Below, piece by piece: positions 5,745 to 13,020 of a DNA stretch of 14,402 bases (its first letter is position 1; the number at the start of each line of letters is the position of its first letter). The notes beneath the pieces are model-generated. The model had not been told where the DNA came from. It did no database searches and saw nothing but the letters and a program-made list of their open reading frames with translations. The stretch comes from JAJPHY01 sp040754475 (GTDB taxonomy: Bacteria > Actinomycetota > UBA4738 > HRBIN12), in assembly GCA_040754475.1 (NCBI GenBank), contig JBFMCN010000089.1, positions 1-14,402 of the forward strand, read 5' to 3'. The position numbers and the translations under genes are program-made.

Positions 5745-7253
5745 GTGCCGGACCCGTTCTCGTTTCACCCCGAGCCCGAGCTGATCGGCTTCCGCGATCC
5801 GGCTGAGGCACGCGCGGCGCTGGAGGAGCTCGGACGGCTCGCGTGGGATGCGTCACTCGATTGGCTGTGCGGACGGGCCATGCGCCGACCGATCGCCTCG
5901 GGCACCTATGCGGAGATGCGCCGGGCGTTCTTCGGCGGCACCAACGAGCCTGCACCGGCGCCGACAGGTCCCGCCAAGTCGAGCGAGGTGGTCGAGGAGT
6001 TCCGCGAGCGCGTCGCCCCGTACGTCTTCAGCGGGCAGCACCCGGCTGCCTACGCCTACTTCACACCGGCCGCGCTCCCGATGTCGATCGCCGGAGAGGT
6101 ACTGGCGCAATGGGTCAACCAGGGCGTCGACGTATGGGCGGCGGGGCCTGCGGGCGCGTTCGTGGAGGAAGAGGTCACCTCGTGGCTCCGCGAGCTCGTG
6201 GGCTTCGGAGACGGTAGCTGGGGCGTCCTGACCTCGGGCGGCGTCATGGCGAACATCATGGCGCTCACCGTGGCGCGCGACGCTCATCTCGGCAAGCTGC
6301 GGAACCTGCAGGACCCGCCCCGCGGGGCCGCCCTCGAGGGCGTGCGTGTATATGCGAGCGATCAGGCGCACTTCTCGATCGCCAGAGCGCTCGACGTGCT
6401 GGGGTTTCCGCCCAAGACCCTGCGGCTAGTTCCTTCGGACGAGCGCTTCCGTCTCCATGGGGAACCGGTCGAGGAGGCCGTGTTGGAAGACCGGGCGAAG
6501 GGCTTGCTTCCCCTTGCCGTCTGCCCCGTCTCGGGCTCGACGAACACGGGTAGCATCGACCTTGTCCACGAGCTCGCAGACGTTGCCGATCGGCAGGGCC
6601 TGTGGTTGCACGTCGATGCCGCGTACGGAGGCGCGGCGCGGCTGTCCAGACGGGTTGGGAGCCGCATCGCCGGGCTCGAGCGAGCCGATTCGGTGACGGT
6701 CGATCCGCACAAGTGGTTCTTCCAGGCATACGACATCGGTGGGCTGGTCGTGAAGCGGCGCGAGGACCTGCTGAGCACCTTCCACCGCGCGCCCGAGTAC
6801 TACCGGTACCCGAATCCGGAAGACGCACCACTCAACTGGTACGAGTACTCGATCGAGGGAACGCGGCGTTTCCGGGCGCTCAAGCTCTGGCTCTCCTGGA
6901 AGCATCTCGGCACCGAGGGCTTCGGCCGGCTCATCGAGCACAATGTAGACCTCGCCGCGTACATGGCCGGTAGGTGTCGCGAGGCGGCCGACTTCGACGT
7001 GCAGCCGGAGGAGCCGGAGCTGTCGGTTGTGTGCTTCCGGCACGTGCCGGTCGGGCTCGGCGAACCCGAGCTCGATGCCTACCAGGATCGGCTGCAGCGC
7101 GCGCTCGAGGTCTCGGGAGAGGGGTGGGTGTCGACGACGAAGCTGCGCGGTCGAACGTACCTGCGGGCCGGCATCTTGAACTACATGGCGACCGAGAGCG
7201 ACGTCGATCACATCCTCGAGACGCTCCGCCGTCTTTCGAGCGAGGTGCTCTAG
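5745..7253 (+). CDS. PLP-dependent group II amino acid decarboxylase, copy 2
   Basis: A 502-residue fold-type I PLP enzyme of the aromatic-L-amino-acid/glutamate decarboxylase group, cytoplasmic. Landmarks are TSGGVMAN at 163-170, the stacking histidine H209 in ASDQAHFS, D291 in HVDAAYGG, and K323 in the classical VDPHKWFF. The DPHKW motif is closer to canonical aromatic amino acid decarboxylases than copy 1. The paralogue at 808 is 38 residues shorter and clearly divergent, so this is not a recent duplication and substrates probably differ. It begins at a GTG with a TAGATT box 6 nt upstream. It could be read through from the CGNR gene 43 bp upstream, which would make that regulator its natural controller. 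Its stop codon is only 6 bp from that of the convergent transporter gene. Confidence 0.92.
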   Translation: MPDPFSFHPEPELIGFRDPAEARAALEELGRLAWDASLDWLCGRAMRRPIASGTYAEMRRAFFGGTNEPAPAPTGPAKSSEVVEEFRERVAPYVFSGQHPAAYAYFTPAALPMSIAGEVLAQWVNQGVDVWAAGPAGAFVEEEVTSWLRELVGFGDGSWGVLTSGGVMANIMALTVARDAHLGKLRNLQDPPRGAALEGVRVYASDQAHFSIARALDVLGFPPKTLRLVPSDERFRLHGEPVEEAVLEDRAKGLLPLAVCPVSGSTNTGSIDLVHELADVADRQGLWLHVDAAYGGAARLSRRVGSRIAGLERADSVTVDPHKWFFQAYDIGGLVVKRREDLLSTFHRAPEYYRYPNPEDAPLNWYEYSIEGTRRFRALKLWLSWKHLGTEGFGRLIEHNVDLAAYMAGRCREAADFDVQPEEPELSVVCFRHVPVGLGEPELDAYQDRLQRALEVSGEGWVSTTKLRGRTYLRAGILNYMATESDVDHILETLRRLSSEVL

Positions 7254-7259
7254 CGGGGG

Positions 7260-9881
7260 CTACGGATCCATTCTCTCCGGCACTGGGGAGGAACGTGCCA
7301 CGCTCGGGACCCCGACATCCGGCTCGCCGCCCTCGACACGCAGCTCGGGCAACCACTGGAGCCACCTCGGCAGGTACCAGTTCCAATCGCCGAGCAGGCG
7401 CATGCCGGCTGGGACGAGCAGAGTCCGAACGATCGTCGCGTCCAAAAGGACCGCAACGGCCAGTCCGAAGCCCATCTGCTGGAATTGCCCCAGTCGCCCG
7501 CGGGCGAACGCGGAGAAGACCGCCACCATGATCAGCGCGGCGCCGGTGATGATCCCGGCCGTCGTTCGAAGCCCGTAGCCGACCGCTTCGGTGTTGTCGC
7601 CGGTCTTGTCGTACTCCTCACGGATCCTGGCGAGCAGGAACACGTGGTAGTCCATCGAGAGCCCGAACAGCACCGAGAACAGGAATAGCGGCAGCCACCC
7701 TTCGATCGCTTCCACCTGCTTGAACGGGAAGCCCAGGTCGTTGAAGAGGCCGATCCCCACGCCCTTCTGGAAGACCAGCGTCACCGCGCCGTAGGCAGCT
7801 CCAACCGAGAGCAGGTTCATGAGGATGGCCTTGATCGGCAGCACTATCGAGCGGAACACCACCGTGAGCAGGACGAACGACAGGCTCAGCACGAAGGCCA
7901 CCACGATCCACTGGTAGCGGTCCGCGATGTCCAGGAAGTCGGTGAAGAAAGCCGTGTTGCCTCCCACCAGGACGGTCGTCGCGCTCGCCCCGTCGAACGC
8001 TTTCGGCACGATCGTGCTTCGAAGGTCCCGGACCCCCTGGAACGCTTGGTCCTTCATGGGGTCACCGCGGAAGTACGCGGACACCATCAGGGCGCTCCCA
8101 TCGACGGAGGTCGAGACGGTTGTCGCTTCTGAGAAGGCCGGGTCCTTGGCCACCAGTGCACGGAGGCGTGCCACCGCGGCCCGGGTCTCGGGCGCGGACA
8201 CGTCGCCGGTCACGACGATCTGCGCGGGATCGGTCACGCCTCCTGCGTTGAACTCGCGCTGGAGCGTGAGGAACGCCTGCCGGGAGGGGAACTCCGGCGG
8301 GAGCGTGCTCACGTTCTGTGACGTGCCGCGGTGGATCTGCAAGTAGAAGCTCGCGAGGCCTCCGAGCACGAGCACGCTTGCGACGAGGAATGCCACCGGA
8401 CGGGCCATGACACCGCGCGTGAGCCGGTCCCAGAAACCCCCCCGCGGATCGTGCTCAGCGTCGATCCGCGCCCGTTGGGACAACCTGGGCCAGTTGATGC
8501 GGTCACCGAGCAGGGCGAGGATCGCCGGCAGCAGCGTCATCGACGCGGCGATCGCGGCGAGCGTGACGAGGATCGCGCCTCCGGCCAGGCTGCGGAAGAT
8601 CGAAACGGGGATGAAGAGCATGCCGCACAGGGCCAGGACGACGGTCATGCCGCTGAAGAACACGGCGCGGTTGGCCGTCGCGCCCGAGCGACGGATCGCG
8701 TCGAGCTTCTCGAACCCCTTCTTCCGCTCCTCGCGGTACCTGGAGACGATGAACAGCGAGTAGTCGATGCCGACTGCGAGGCCGACCATCGTGATCATGT
8801 TCGTCACGAAGAACGTGAAGTCGACCACCTGCCCGATGACCGCCACGAGGCCAAGGGCGACGGCGATGGCGAAAAGCCCCATCAGGATCGGGAGCAGCGC
8901 TGCCACGATCGAGCCGAACACCACGACCAGCACGACAAGGGCGAACAGGAGACCCATGCTTTCCGCGCTGCGCACGTCCTCCTCGGCGAGATTCACCATG
9001 TCCTCGAACAGCGCGGCTTGACCCGCGACCTGGACCGTGAACGCGTTGTTCGAGTTCGCCGAGGCCACCTCCCTGAGGTCCTCGACGATCGCGCTGCTCG
9101 TGGCCTCCGTGATTGGAACCGGGACCAGCGTGGTCCTACCGTCGGATGACACGAGGCTCGCAGCCTGCTGCCTCGCGTCGAATCCGCTGAACGGTGGCGA
9201 GGCGAGAGCGCGCCCTGCCGTTCCTACGATCGTCCTCTTGACTGTCTGCGCAGCCTCGGCGAACGCGGGTTCGATGATCGTTGCAGTCGGCGAGGAGACG
9301 AGGATCACCGCCTCGGGCAGATCCGTCAGCTCCACCTCCTGCTGTGTTCCCTTCATCAGCTCGGTCAGTTCCTCCAGCGAGAGCATCCGCGCCTGGAACC
9401 CTTGGGGAGCGGCCGACGGAAGCGATTCCTCGAGCTTGGCAATCACGGGGGCGGGATCACCCGTGAGCTGGACCATCACGAGCGTGCCGCGGCGGTCGGG
9501 GGTGAACAGCTGGGCGGCCTGCGCCTCGACGTCTACGAACGTTAGGACCGGTCCGGCCACGACGCCTCGACCAAGTCGCTCGACGTCGGCTTTCAGCCGC
9601 TGGACGAAGTGGGGGTAGGCGGGGTCCCATGTGCGCTGTGTGTTCGAGCTGACCACCATGTACTCGGTGTCCAGCGTGGACGTGGCGAACTTCGCGTCGA
9701 TGACCTTCTGCGCCTTCTCGGACTCGGGCTCGTTTGTGAACGCGACCTCGTTCGAGAGCACGCCGCCCAGGAGCAGCGCGCTCACGACGCCCATCGCGGC
9801 GATGAGCAGTAGCCAGGCGCCTATGGTCCTCCACGGGTGACGGCTGCTCGCCTGCGCGAGGGACTCGGGGTTGAGCCTCAT
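7260..9881 (-). CDS. MMPL-family (RND superfamily) membrane transporter
   Basis: An 873-residue inner-membrane protein with the duplicated RND layout: one membrane helix near residues 18-40, a large extracytoplasmic domain (about 41-305), a cluster of helices (about 308-460), then the same order again from about 495 to 830. Both proton-relay signatures are present: GIDYSLFIVSRYREE (D373, Y374) and LSMDYHVFLLARIREE (D744, Y745), matching the paired Asp-Tyr of mycobacterial MmpL proteins. The family exports lipids, siderophores or drugs using the proton gradient; the cargo here is unknown. The ATG is preceded by AAGGAGG with a 6-nt gap, a strong conventional ribosome site in contrast to the leaderless neighbours. 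It stands alone, divergent from the ADC-like gene across 312 bp and convergent with decarboxylase 2. Confidence 0.95.
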   Translation of the reverse strand: MRLNPESLAQASSRHPWRTIGAWLLLIAAMGVVSALLLGGVLSNEVAFTNEPESEKAQKVIDAKFATSTLDTEYMVVSSNTQRTWDPAYPHFVQRLKADVERLGRGVVAGPVLTFVDVEAQAAQLFTPDRRGTLVMVQLTGDPAPVIAKLEESLPSAAPQGFQARMLSLEELTELMKGTQQEVELTDLPEAVILVSSPTATIIEPAFAEAAQTVKRTIVGTAGRALASPPFSGFDARQQAASLVSSDGRTTLVPVPITEATSSAIVEDLREVASANSNNAFTVQVAGQAALFEDMVNLAEEDVRSAESMGLLFALVVLVVVFGSIVAALLPILMGLFAIAVALGLVAVIGQVVDFTFFVTNMITMVGLAVGIDYSLFIVSRYREERKKGFEKLDAIRRSGATANRAVFFSGMTVVLALCGMLFIPVSIFRSLAGGAILVTLAAIAASMTLLPAILALLGDRINWPRLSQRARIDAEHDPRGGFWDRLTRGVMARPVAFLVASVLVLGGLASFYLQIHRGTSQNVSTLPPEFPSRQAFLTLQREFNAGGVTDPAQIVVTGDVSAPETRAAVARLRALVAKDPAFSEATTVSTSVDGSALMVSAYFRGDPMKDQAFQGVRDLRSTIVPKAFDGASATTVLVGGNTAFFTDFLDIADRYQWIVVAFVLSLSFVLLTVVFRSIVLPIKAILMNLLSVGAAYGAVTLVFQKGVGIGLFNDLGFPFKQVEAIEGWLPLFLFSVLFGLSMDYHVFLLARIREEYDKTGDNTEAVGYGLRTTAGIITGAALIMVAVFSAFARGRLGQFQQMGFGLAVAVLLDATIVRTLLVPAGMRLLGDWNWYLPRWLQWLPELRVEGGEPDVGVPSVARSSPVPERMDP

Positions 9882-10100
9882 GTCGATCCTCCTTGCCGAC
9901 GCCCGCTCGAACGCCTTTCGGCCGCGGTCGGAACAGGGAACGCCGCCCGTGAGGGATCACCTTCGGACGGCGAACGCTTCCACGCTACAGAGCCGTGGAC
10001 GCCCACGAAGGGGCCGGGAGGCTCGCTTCTGGGGGGCCACCGTACCTCAGCGGAGACGTGAGCGGCGAGCGGGCGATTCCTGGCCTTGTGACTTGCCTCG

Positions 10101-10129
10101 TTGACGGACGGACCGCGCGACCTTAGGTT
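10101..10129 (+). promoter_or_regulatory. Sigma70-type promoter of the ADC-like gene
   Basis: TTGACG (10101-10106) and TAGGTT (10124-10129) are separated by exactly 17 bp, the best -35/-10 pair in the window. The start of transcription would be near 10136, giving a leader of about 58 nt before the ATG at 10194. Confidence 0.65.
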
Positions 10130-10171
10130 CGGCGCGGCAGCATCCTCGTGTTGCGAGGCGAGGAGCCGAAC
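10127..10171 (+). repeat. Nested inverted repeats at the promoter and leader of the ADC-like gene
   Basis: GTTCGGC (10127-10133) pairs with GCCGAAC (10165-10171), and inside it CCTCG (10144-10148) pairs with CGAGG (10154-10158) around TGTTG. The outer left arm overlaps the -10 box, so the outer pair is more likely a DNA site than an RNA stem. The inner hairpin would be transcribed. Confidence 0.35.
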
Positions 10172-10193
10172 AGAAGAGCGAGAGGGGTGCGAC

Positions 10194-10886
10194 ATGGGAG
10201 TGTCCACCACGGGCCCGGCCATTTCGAGACGGCCGTGGAGCTTCCAGGGCCAGCGCGGCATAAACGCGGTCTTCGGACCGACCAACCTCCCGATCTACCG
10301 AGCGCTTCTCCCCGTGGCCTTCGAGATGCCCAGCTCACCGATGCTCGCGGTGGCCGTCGTCAACTACTGCGAAGTGGGGCTGCCCCTCACTCCGTACGGC
10401 GAGGGATACGTGGCGATGCAGTGCCGCCACAAGGGCCGGGTGGGCTGGTACGTCTTCACGATGCCCGTCGACGACGAGACGGCGAGCGCCGGCGGGCGAA
10501 CCCTCGGCTTCCCGAAGTACGTCGCCGACAGCATCGGCCTGGTGGAGACCGACGGCGTCTGGAAGGGCAGCGTGGCATACCAGGGACGGACCATCATGGA
10601 GGTGACCTTCACTCCGAAGGCGGATGCGCAGCCAGTCGAAACGAGCAGCACCGACGCGGGGCTACCCATCTTCCTCCTTCTACCTCCTGGCGAGGGTCCG
10701 CTCGTCAACGAGGTCGTGACGCAGCTCTCAGGACCACGCCGGACGGTTACAAGGGCCGGTTCGGCCACGGTTCGAGCCGATCCGGGCGAACCGTGGGCCG
10801 CGCTGCTGCCGACGGGTGGAGCTTCGTCGTGGGCGACCTTCGACGAGATGAGCGGGGACTGGGTCCTGACCGGAAAGCAGCTCTAG
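10194..10886 (+). CDS. Acetoacetate decarboxylase-like protein
   Basis: A 230-residue single-domain protein of the acetoacetate decarboxylase (ADC) superfamily, presumably cytoplasmic. The glutamate in TPYGEGY (E70) and the Schiff-base lysine in GRTLGFPKYVADS (K108) correspond to the catalytic Glu and Lys of clostridial ADC. In that enzyme the sequence reads YPKK and the second Lys lowers the pKa of the first; here the second position is Tyr109. Family members outside true ADCs include aldolase-dehydratases and other Schiff-base enzymes, so decarboxylation of acetoacetate is not assured. The ATG at 10194 is chosen because GAGAGGGG lies just before it and the conserved fold begins soon after; an in-frame upstream extension to 10101 would run through the promoter. 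It is monocistronic and convergent with the SHOCT-like gene. Confidence 0.85.
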   Translation: MGVSTTGPAISRRPWSFQGQRGINAVFGPTNLPIYRALLPVAFEMPSSPMLAVAVVNYCEVGLPLTPYGEGYVAMQCRHKGRVGWYVFTMPVDDETASAGGRTLGFPKYVADSIGLVETDGVWKGSVAYQGRTIMEVTFTPKADAQPVETSSTDAGLPIFLLLPPGEGPLVNEVVTQLSGPRRTVTRAGSATVRADPGEPWAALLPTGGASSWATFDEMSGDWVLTGKQL

Positions 10887-10908
10887 GCGCCTTCGGGCCG
10901 GAAGCGCC
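10886..10908. terminator. Hairpin between convergent genes, possible bidirectional terminator
   Basis: GGCGC-C-TTC (10886-10894) pairs with GAA-GCGCC (10901-10908) with one bulged C and a GGGCCG loop. It begins at the last base of the ADC-like stop codon. There is no T-run, so it is at most a weak or factor-assisted terminator. Confidence 0.4.
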
Positions 10909-10914
10909 GGTTGT

Positions 10915-11247
10915 CTAGGTCGTCGTCTGAGGCGGTTCAGAGCCGCCTTCCCGGGGGTCCAGCCCCCTTTCGCCCGAAAGGTCTCGGACGACACGCAGGA
11001 ACTGATCCCTGTCGATGTCACCACGCGCGTACCTCATTCGAGCCTGCTCGATCGCCGCGTCCGAGCGCGAAGCGGGGCTTGCGGGAGGGCCCGGGGGGGC
11101 AAGCAGGGGCGCGGTCGTCTGCTGCCTGGTCGTCCGCACGACTGCCCAGACGATGATGGCTGCCAGCAGCAGGAGCAGCAGCAGGGGAACGATCCACCCG
11201 CACCATCCCCACCATGTCGCATGCCAGTCGGGGTCTCGGTACCACAT
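10915..11247 (-). CDS. One-pass membrane protein with SHOCT-like C-terminal motif
   Basis: A 110-residue protein. A Trp-rich N-terminus (WHATWWGWCGW, 8-18) leads into a hydrophobic helix at about residues 18-37 with a long leucine run, followed by a basic stop (RTTRQQ), a proline-rich linker (about 50-60) and an amphipathic segment AIEQARMRYARGDIDRDQF (65-83). That last segment matches the pattern of SHOCT, the short C-terminal domain commonly attached to small actinobacterial membrane proteins, thought to mediate oligomerisation. The C-terminus is polar and disordered-looking. Function is unknown. The upstream AAGGTGGTGA on the minus strand may serve as ribosome site. It is divergent from the thioesterase operon; a perfect hairpin-type repeat lies between them. 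Confidence 0.8.
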   Translation of the reverse strand: MWYRDPDWHATWWGWCGWIVPLLLLLLLAAIIVWAVVRTTRQQTTAPLLAPPGPPASPASRSDAAIEQARMRYARGDIDRDQFLRVVRDLSGERGLDPREGGSEPPQTTT

Positions 11248-11321
11248 GACCGGTCACCACCTTCCTTCGTCGGGCGGGCAGGTCACGCGGACGTGCCGTC
11301 CACCCTCATCCAGCGTACGGG

Positions 11322-11347
11322 GCTCAGCCTGATACGCCAGGCTGAGC
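11322..11347. promoter_or_regulatory. Perfect 10-bp inverted repeat, candidate operator
   Basis: GCTCAGCCTG (11322-11331) and CAGGCTGAGC (11338-11347) are exact reverse complements separated by ATACGC. They lie between the divergent SHOCT-like and hotdog genes, where a terminator is not expected. A minus-strand TACGCT (11312-11317) would place the SHOCT gene's -35 region inside the repeat. Confidence 0.5.
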
Positions 11348-11392
11348 GGGCGTTGGGAAGAACCTGGGAGCCGGATGTGCGTTTGGCGCCGG

Positions 11393-11398
11393 TAGGAT
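11393..11398 (+). promoter_or_regulatory. -10-like TAGGAT, leaderless start of the hotdog gene
   Basis: TAGGAT is followed by 6 nt (CTGGCG) and the GTG at 11405, the same hexamer as before decarboxylase 1. The predicted +1 coincides with the start codon. Confidence 0.5.
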
Positions 11399-11404
11399 CT
11401 GGCG

Positions 11405-11845
11405 GTGGGCTCCGAGATCCTGACGAAGTGGGCGGTGGCGCTCGAGATCCCGGCCGAGGAGACGGACTTGAATGAGAACGCCCACGTCGGCGACGGTGTG
11501 ATGCTCGGCTGGTTCGCGCGCGCCCGGGCCGCCTACCTGGAACAGTGTCCGAGCCTTGCGGACGGCTCCCTCGAACCGACCGTGAAGACCGTGGAGATGA
11601 AGCACCGCCGACCGGTTGAGCATCCCGACACGGTGCTGGTGGCGACTTCGGTCACCGAGCTGGGCGAGACGTGGTTCGCGATGGCGTGCCGGGTCCGGAG
11701 CCTGCTCGGGAGCCACGGCGTCGTCGCGCACGGAAGATGCACCATGGTGGTCATCGATCCAAGGACGGGCGAGCCAGTCCCGGTTCCGGAACCGCTTCGG
11801 AGGGACTTCTTCGCCCTCGAGATGGGTGCTCGGTTCCACAGCTGA
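11405..11845 (+). CDS. Hotdog-fold thioesterase-like protein (4-hydroxybenzoyl-CoA thioesterase type)
   Basis: A 146-residue single hotdog domain. ETDLNENAHVGDGVMLGWFARARAAYLE (19-46) occupies the place of the classical TDxxGHVNNxxYxxxxExAR segment, with D21 the candidate catalytic acid and the long helix following it. A later strand reads VKTVEMKHRRPVEHPDTVLVATSV, the usual acyl-CoA-facing strand of the fold. Such proteins hydrolyse short or aromatic acyl-CoA thioesters in the cytoplasm; the substrate here is unknown. The canonical HVNN is altered to HVGD, so activity needs direct test. The gene ends 18 bp before the hydroxyacyl-CoA dehydrogenase, and the pair very likely forms an operon. 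Confidence 0.82.
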   Translation: MGSEILTKWAVALEIPAEETDLNENAHVGDGVMLGWFARARAAYLEQCPSLADGSLEPTVKTVEMKHRRPVEHPDTVLVATSVTELGETWFAMACRVRSLLGSHGVVAHGRCTMVVIDPRTGEPVPVPEPLRRDFFALEMGARFHS

Positions 11846-11863
11846 GAGAACGGAGGTCGTGCG

Positions 11864-12763
11864 ATGAACGTCGACGAGGTCCGACGTGTGCTGATCGTCG
11901 GCTCCGGCACGGTGGGCCAGCAGATCGGGCTCCAGTGCGCGATGCACGGATGCACAGTCGTCCTGTACGACATCGACCCGCAGGCGCTCGAGTCCGCCGT
12001 GCGGAACATCGGATCCTACGCCGACGGGTTTCTGGACGAGGCTCGGAAGCAGGCGGCCCTGTCCGCGATCGAAACGACGTCCGATCCGGAGGAAGCGGCA
12101 TCGGAGGTCGATCTGCTGAGCGAGTCGGTTCCGGAGGATCCGGTGCTGAAGGGGCGGGTGTTCGCGCAGTTCAACGCCCTGTGCCCGGAGCGCACCGTGT
12201 TCACGACGAACACCTCCACCCTGATCCCGTCGATGTTCGCTGGGGAGACCGGCCGGCCCGACCGCTTCGCCGCGTTCCACTTCCATCAGCCGGTATGGAC
12301 GTCGAACGTCGTGGACGTCATGCCGCATCCGGGCACGTCGGCCGAGACGGTAGACCTGTTGCTGGCGTTCGCCAGGTGGATCGGGCAGATCCCGATCCAC
12401 CTGAAGCAGGAGCATTTCAGCTACGTGTTCAACTCAATGCTGGCGGCCCTGAACGGGGAAGCCCTCTCCCTTGCAGCGGACGGGGTCGCGAGTGTCGAGG
12501 ACATCGACCGCGCGTGGATGGGCATCATGAAGATGCCGGTCGGCCCGTTCGGGATCATGGACGTGGTGGGCCTGGACACGGTGTGGGACATAGCCGACTA
12601 CTGGGCCCGGCACCTGGATGACGCTCGACTCCGGAAGAACGCCGAATTCGTGAAGACCTACACGAACCGCGGTCACCTTGGCATCAAGAGCGGACGAGGC
12701 TTCTACGAGTACCCGGATGCCGCGTTCCAGCGACCGGGCTTCGTCGAGTCCGGCTCGTCCTAG
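11864..12763 (+). CDS. 3-hydroxyacyl-CoA dehydrogenase family protein
   Basis: A 299-residue NAD-dependent dehydrogenase. It has a Rossmann start VLIVGSGTVGQQIG (9-22), with an acidic residue D36 at the end of the second strand (VLYDID), consistent with NAD use. NTSTL (116-120) follows, then the catalytic region FHFHQPVW with H139. The C-terminal helical domain contains FNSML (N190) and GPFGIMDVVGLD (228-238), the dimer-forming half. The His partner twelve residues on is Asp151 where the family normally has Glu, and the usual HFFNP reads HFHQP. Size matches short bacterial 3-hydroxybutyryl-CoA dehydrogenases, but specificity is open. The ATG follows GGAGGTCGTGCG, a proper Shine-Dalgarno, as expected for an internal operon gene. 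The upstream thioesterase-like partner suggests acyl-CoA turnover. Confidence 0.92.
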   Translation: MNVDEVRRVLIVGSGTVGQQIGLQCAMHGCTVVLYDIDPQALESAVRNIGSYADGFLDEARKQAALSAIETTSDPEEAASEVDLLSESVPEDPVLKGRVFAQFNALCPERTVFTTNTSTLIPSMFAGETGRPDRFAAFHFHQPVWTSNVVDVMPHPGTSAETVDLLLAFARWIGQIPIHLKQEHFSYVFNSMLAALNGEALSLAADGVASVEDIDRAWMGIMKMPVGPFGIMDVVGLDTVWDIADYWARHLDDARLRKNAEFVKTYTNRGHLGIKSGRGFYEYPDAAFQRPGFVESGSS

Positions 12764-12780
12764 CTCGTGGCCGCGCGAGG

Positions 12781-13020
12781 TCATTCGCCGGAGTCGTCCT
12801 CCAGCCTGAGGGTTGCGCCTTCGATGGTTCGGGTCTCGCGCCGACGTGTTACCTGCTCGGTCCTGGCTCCGCGCTGGATCCACCTCACGACCGCCCTCAC
12901 CGGCAACAAGAATGGGGACAGGAGGAGGGCAACGAGCATGATCAGGACGACGAGCGCCTTCTTCGCGCAGGCAAGCACGCGACGCCTCCCCTTGTTCGCC
13001 TCGCACGCGGTTTGTCTCAT
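12781..13020 (-). CDS. Small single-pass membrane protein, function unknown
   Basis: A 79-residue protein: a basic N-terminus with GRRR (11-14) and KK (20-21), one hydrophobic helix at about residues 22-40 (ALVVLIMLVALLLSPFLL), and a highly basic then acidic cytoplasmic-type tail (RRRETR to LEDDSGE). No family is recognised. The ATG at 13018-13020 overlaps the TGA of the upstream GNAT gene as ATGA, which implies translational coupling. An alternative in-frame ATG 15 bp earlier would overlap by 19 bp. The same frame stays open far upstream, but that extension is antisense noise over the GNAT gene. It converges on the dehydrogenase with a 17-bp gap. Confidence 0.65.
   Translation of the reverse strand: MRQTACEANKGRRRVLACAKKALVVLIMLVALLLSPFLLPVRAVVRWIQRGARTEQVTRRRETRTIEGATLRLEDDSGE

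Larger units (their letters stand above)
9882..10193. other. 312-bp divergent intergenic region
   Basis: This region separates the MMPL gene (leftward) from the ADC-like gene (rightward). It holds the MMPL ribosome site (AAGGAGG on the minus strand at 9888-9894), a sigma70-type promoter for the ADC-like gene (10101-10129) and inverted repeats at 10127-10171. A weak minus-strand TAGCGT at 9982-9987 could be the MMPL -10, without a good -35. Short open frames crossing it have no ribosome site and no recognisable protein. Confidence 0.6.

Noticed and set aside
7251..7262. TAGC-GGGG-GCTA palindrome at the facing stop codons as a terminator
   Set aside because: Four-base-pair arms made mainly of the two TAG stops; too small to be a credible terminator.
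9837..10104. Small plus-strand open frames in the MMPL/ADC-like intergenic region
   Set aside because: No ribosome site, composition like antisense noise, and they overlap the transporter start and promoter elements.
10101..10193. An N-terminal extension of the ADC-like protein from a TTG
   Set aside because: It would start inside the -35 box and includes the leader and ribosome site; the extension is unlike a protein domain.
11324..12415. A 363-codon minus-strand open frame
   Set aside because: Antisense to the hotdog and dehydrogenase genes, low-complexity composition, no ribosome site.
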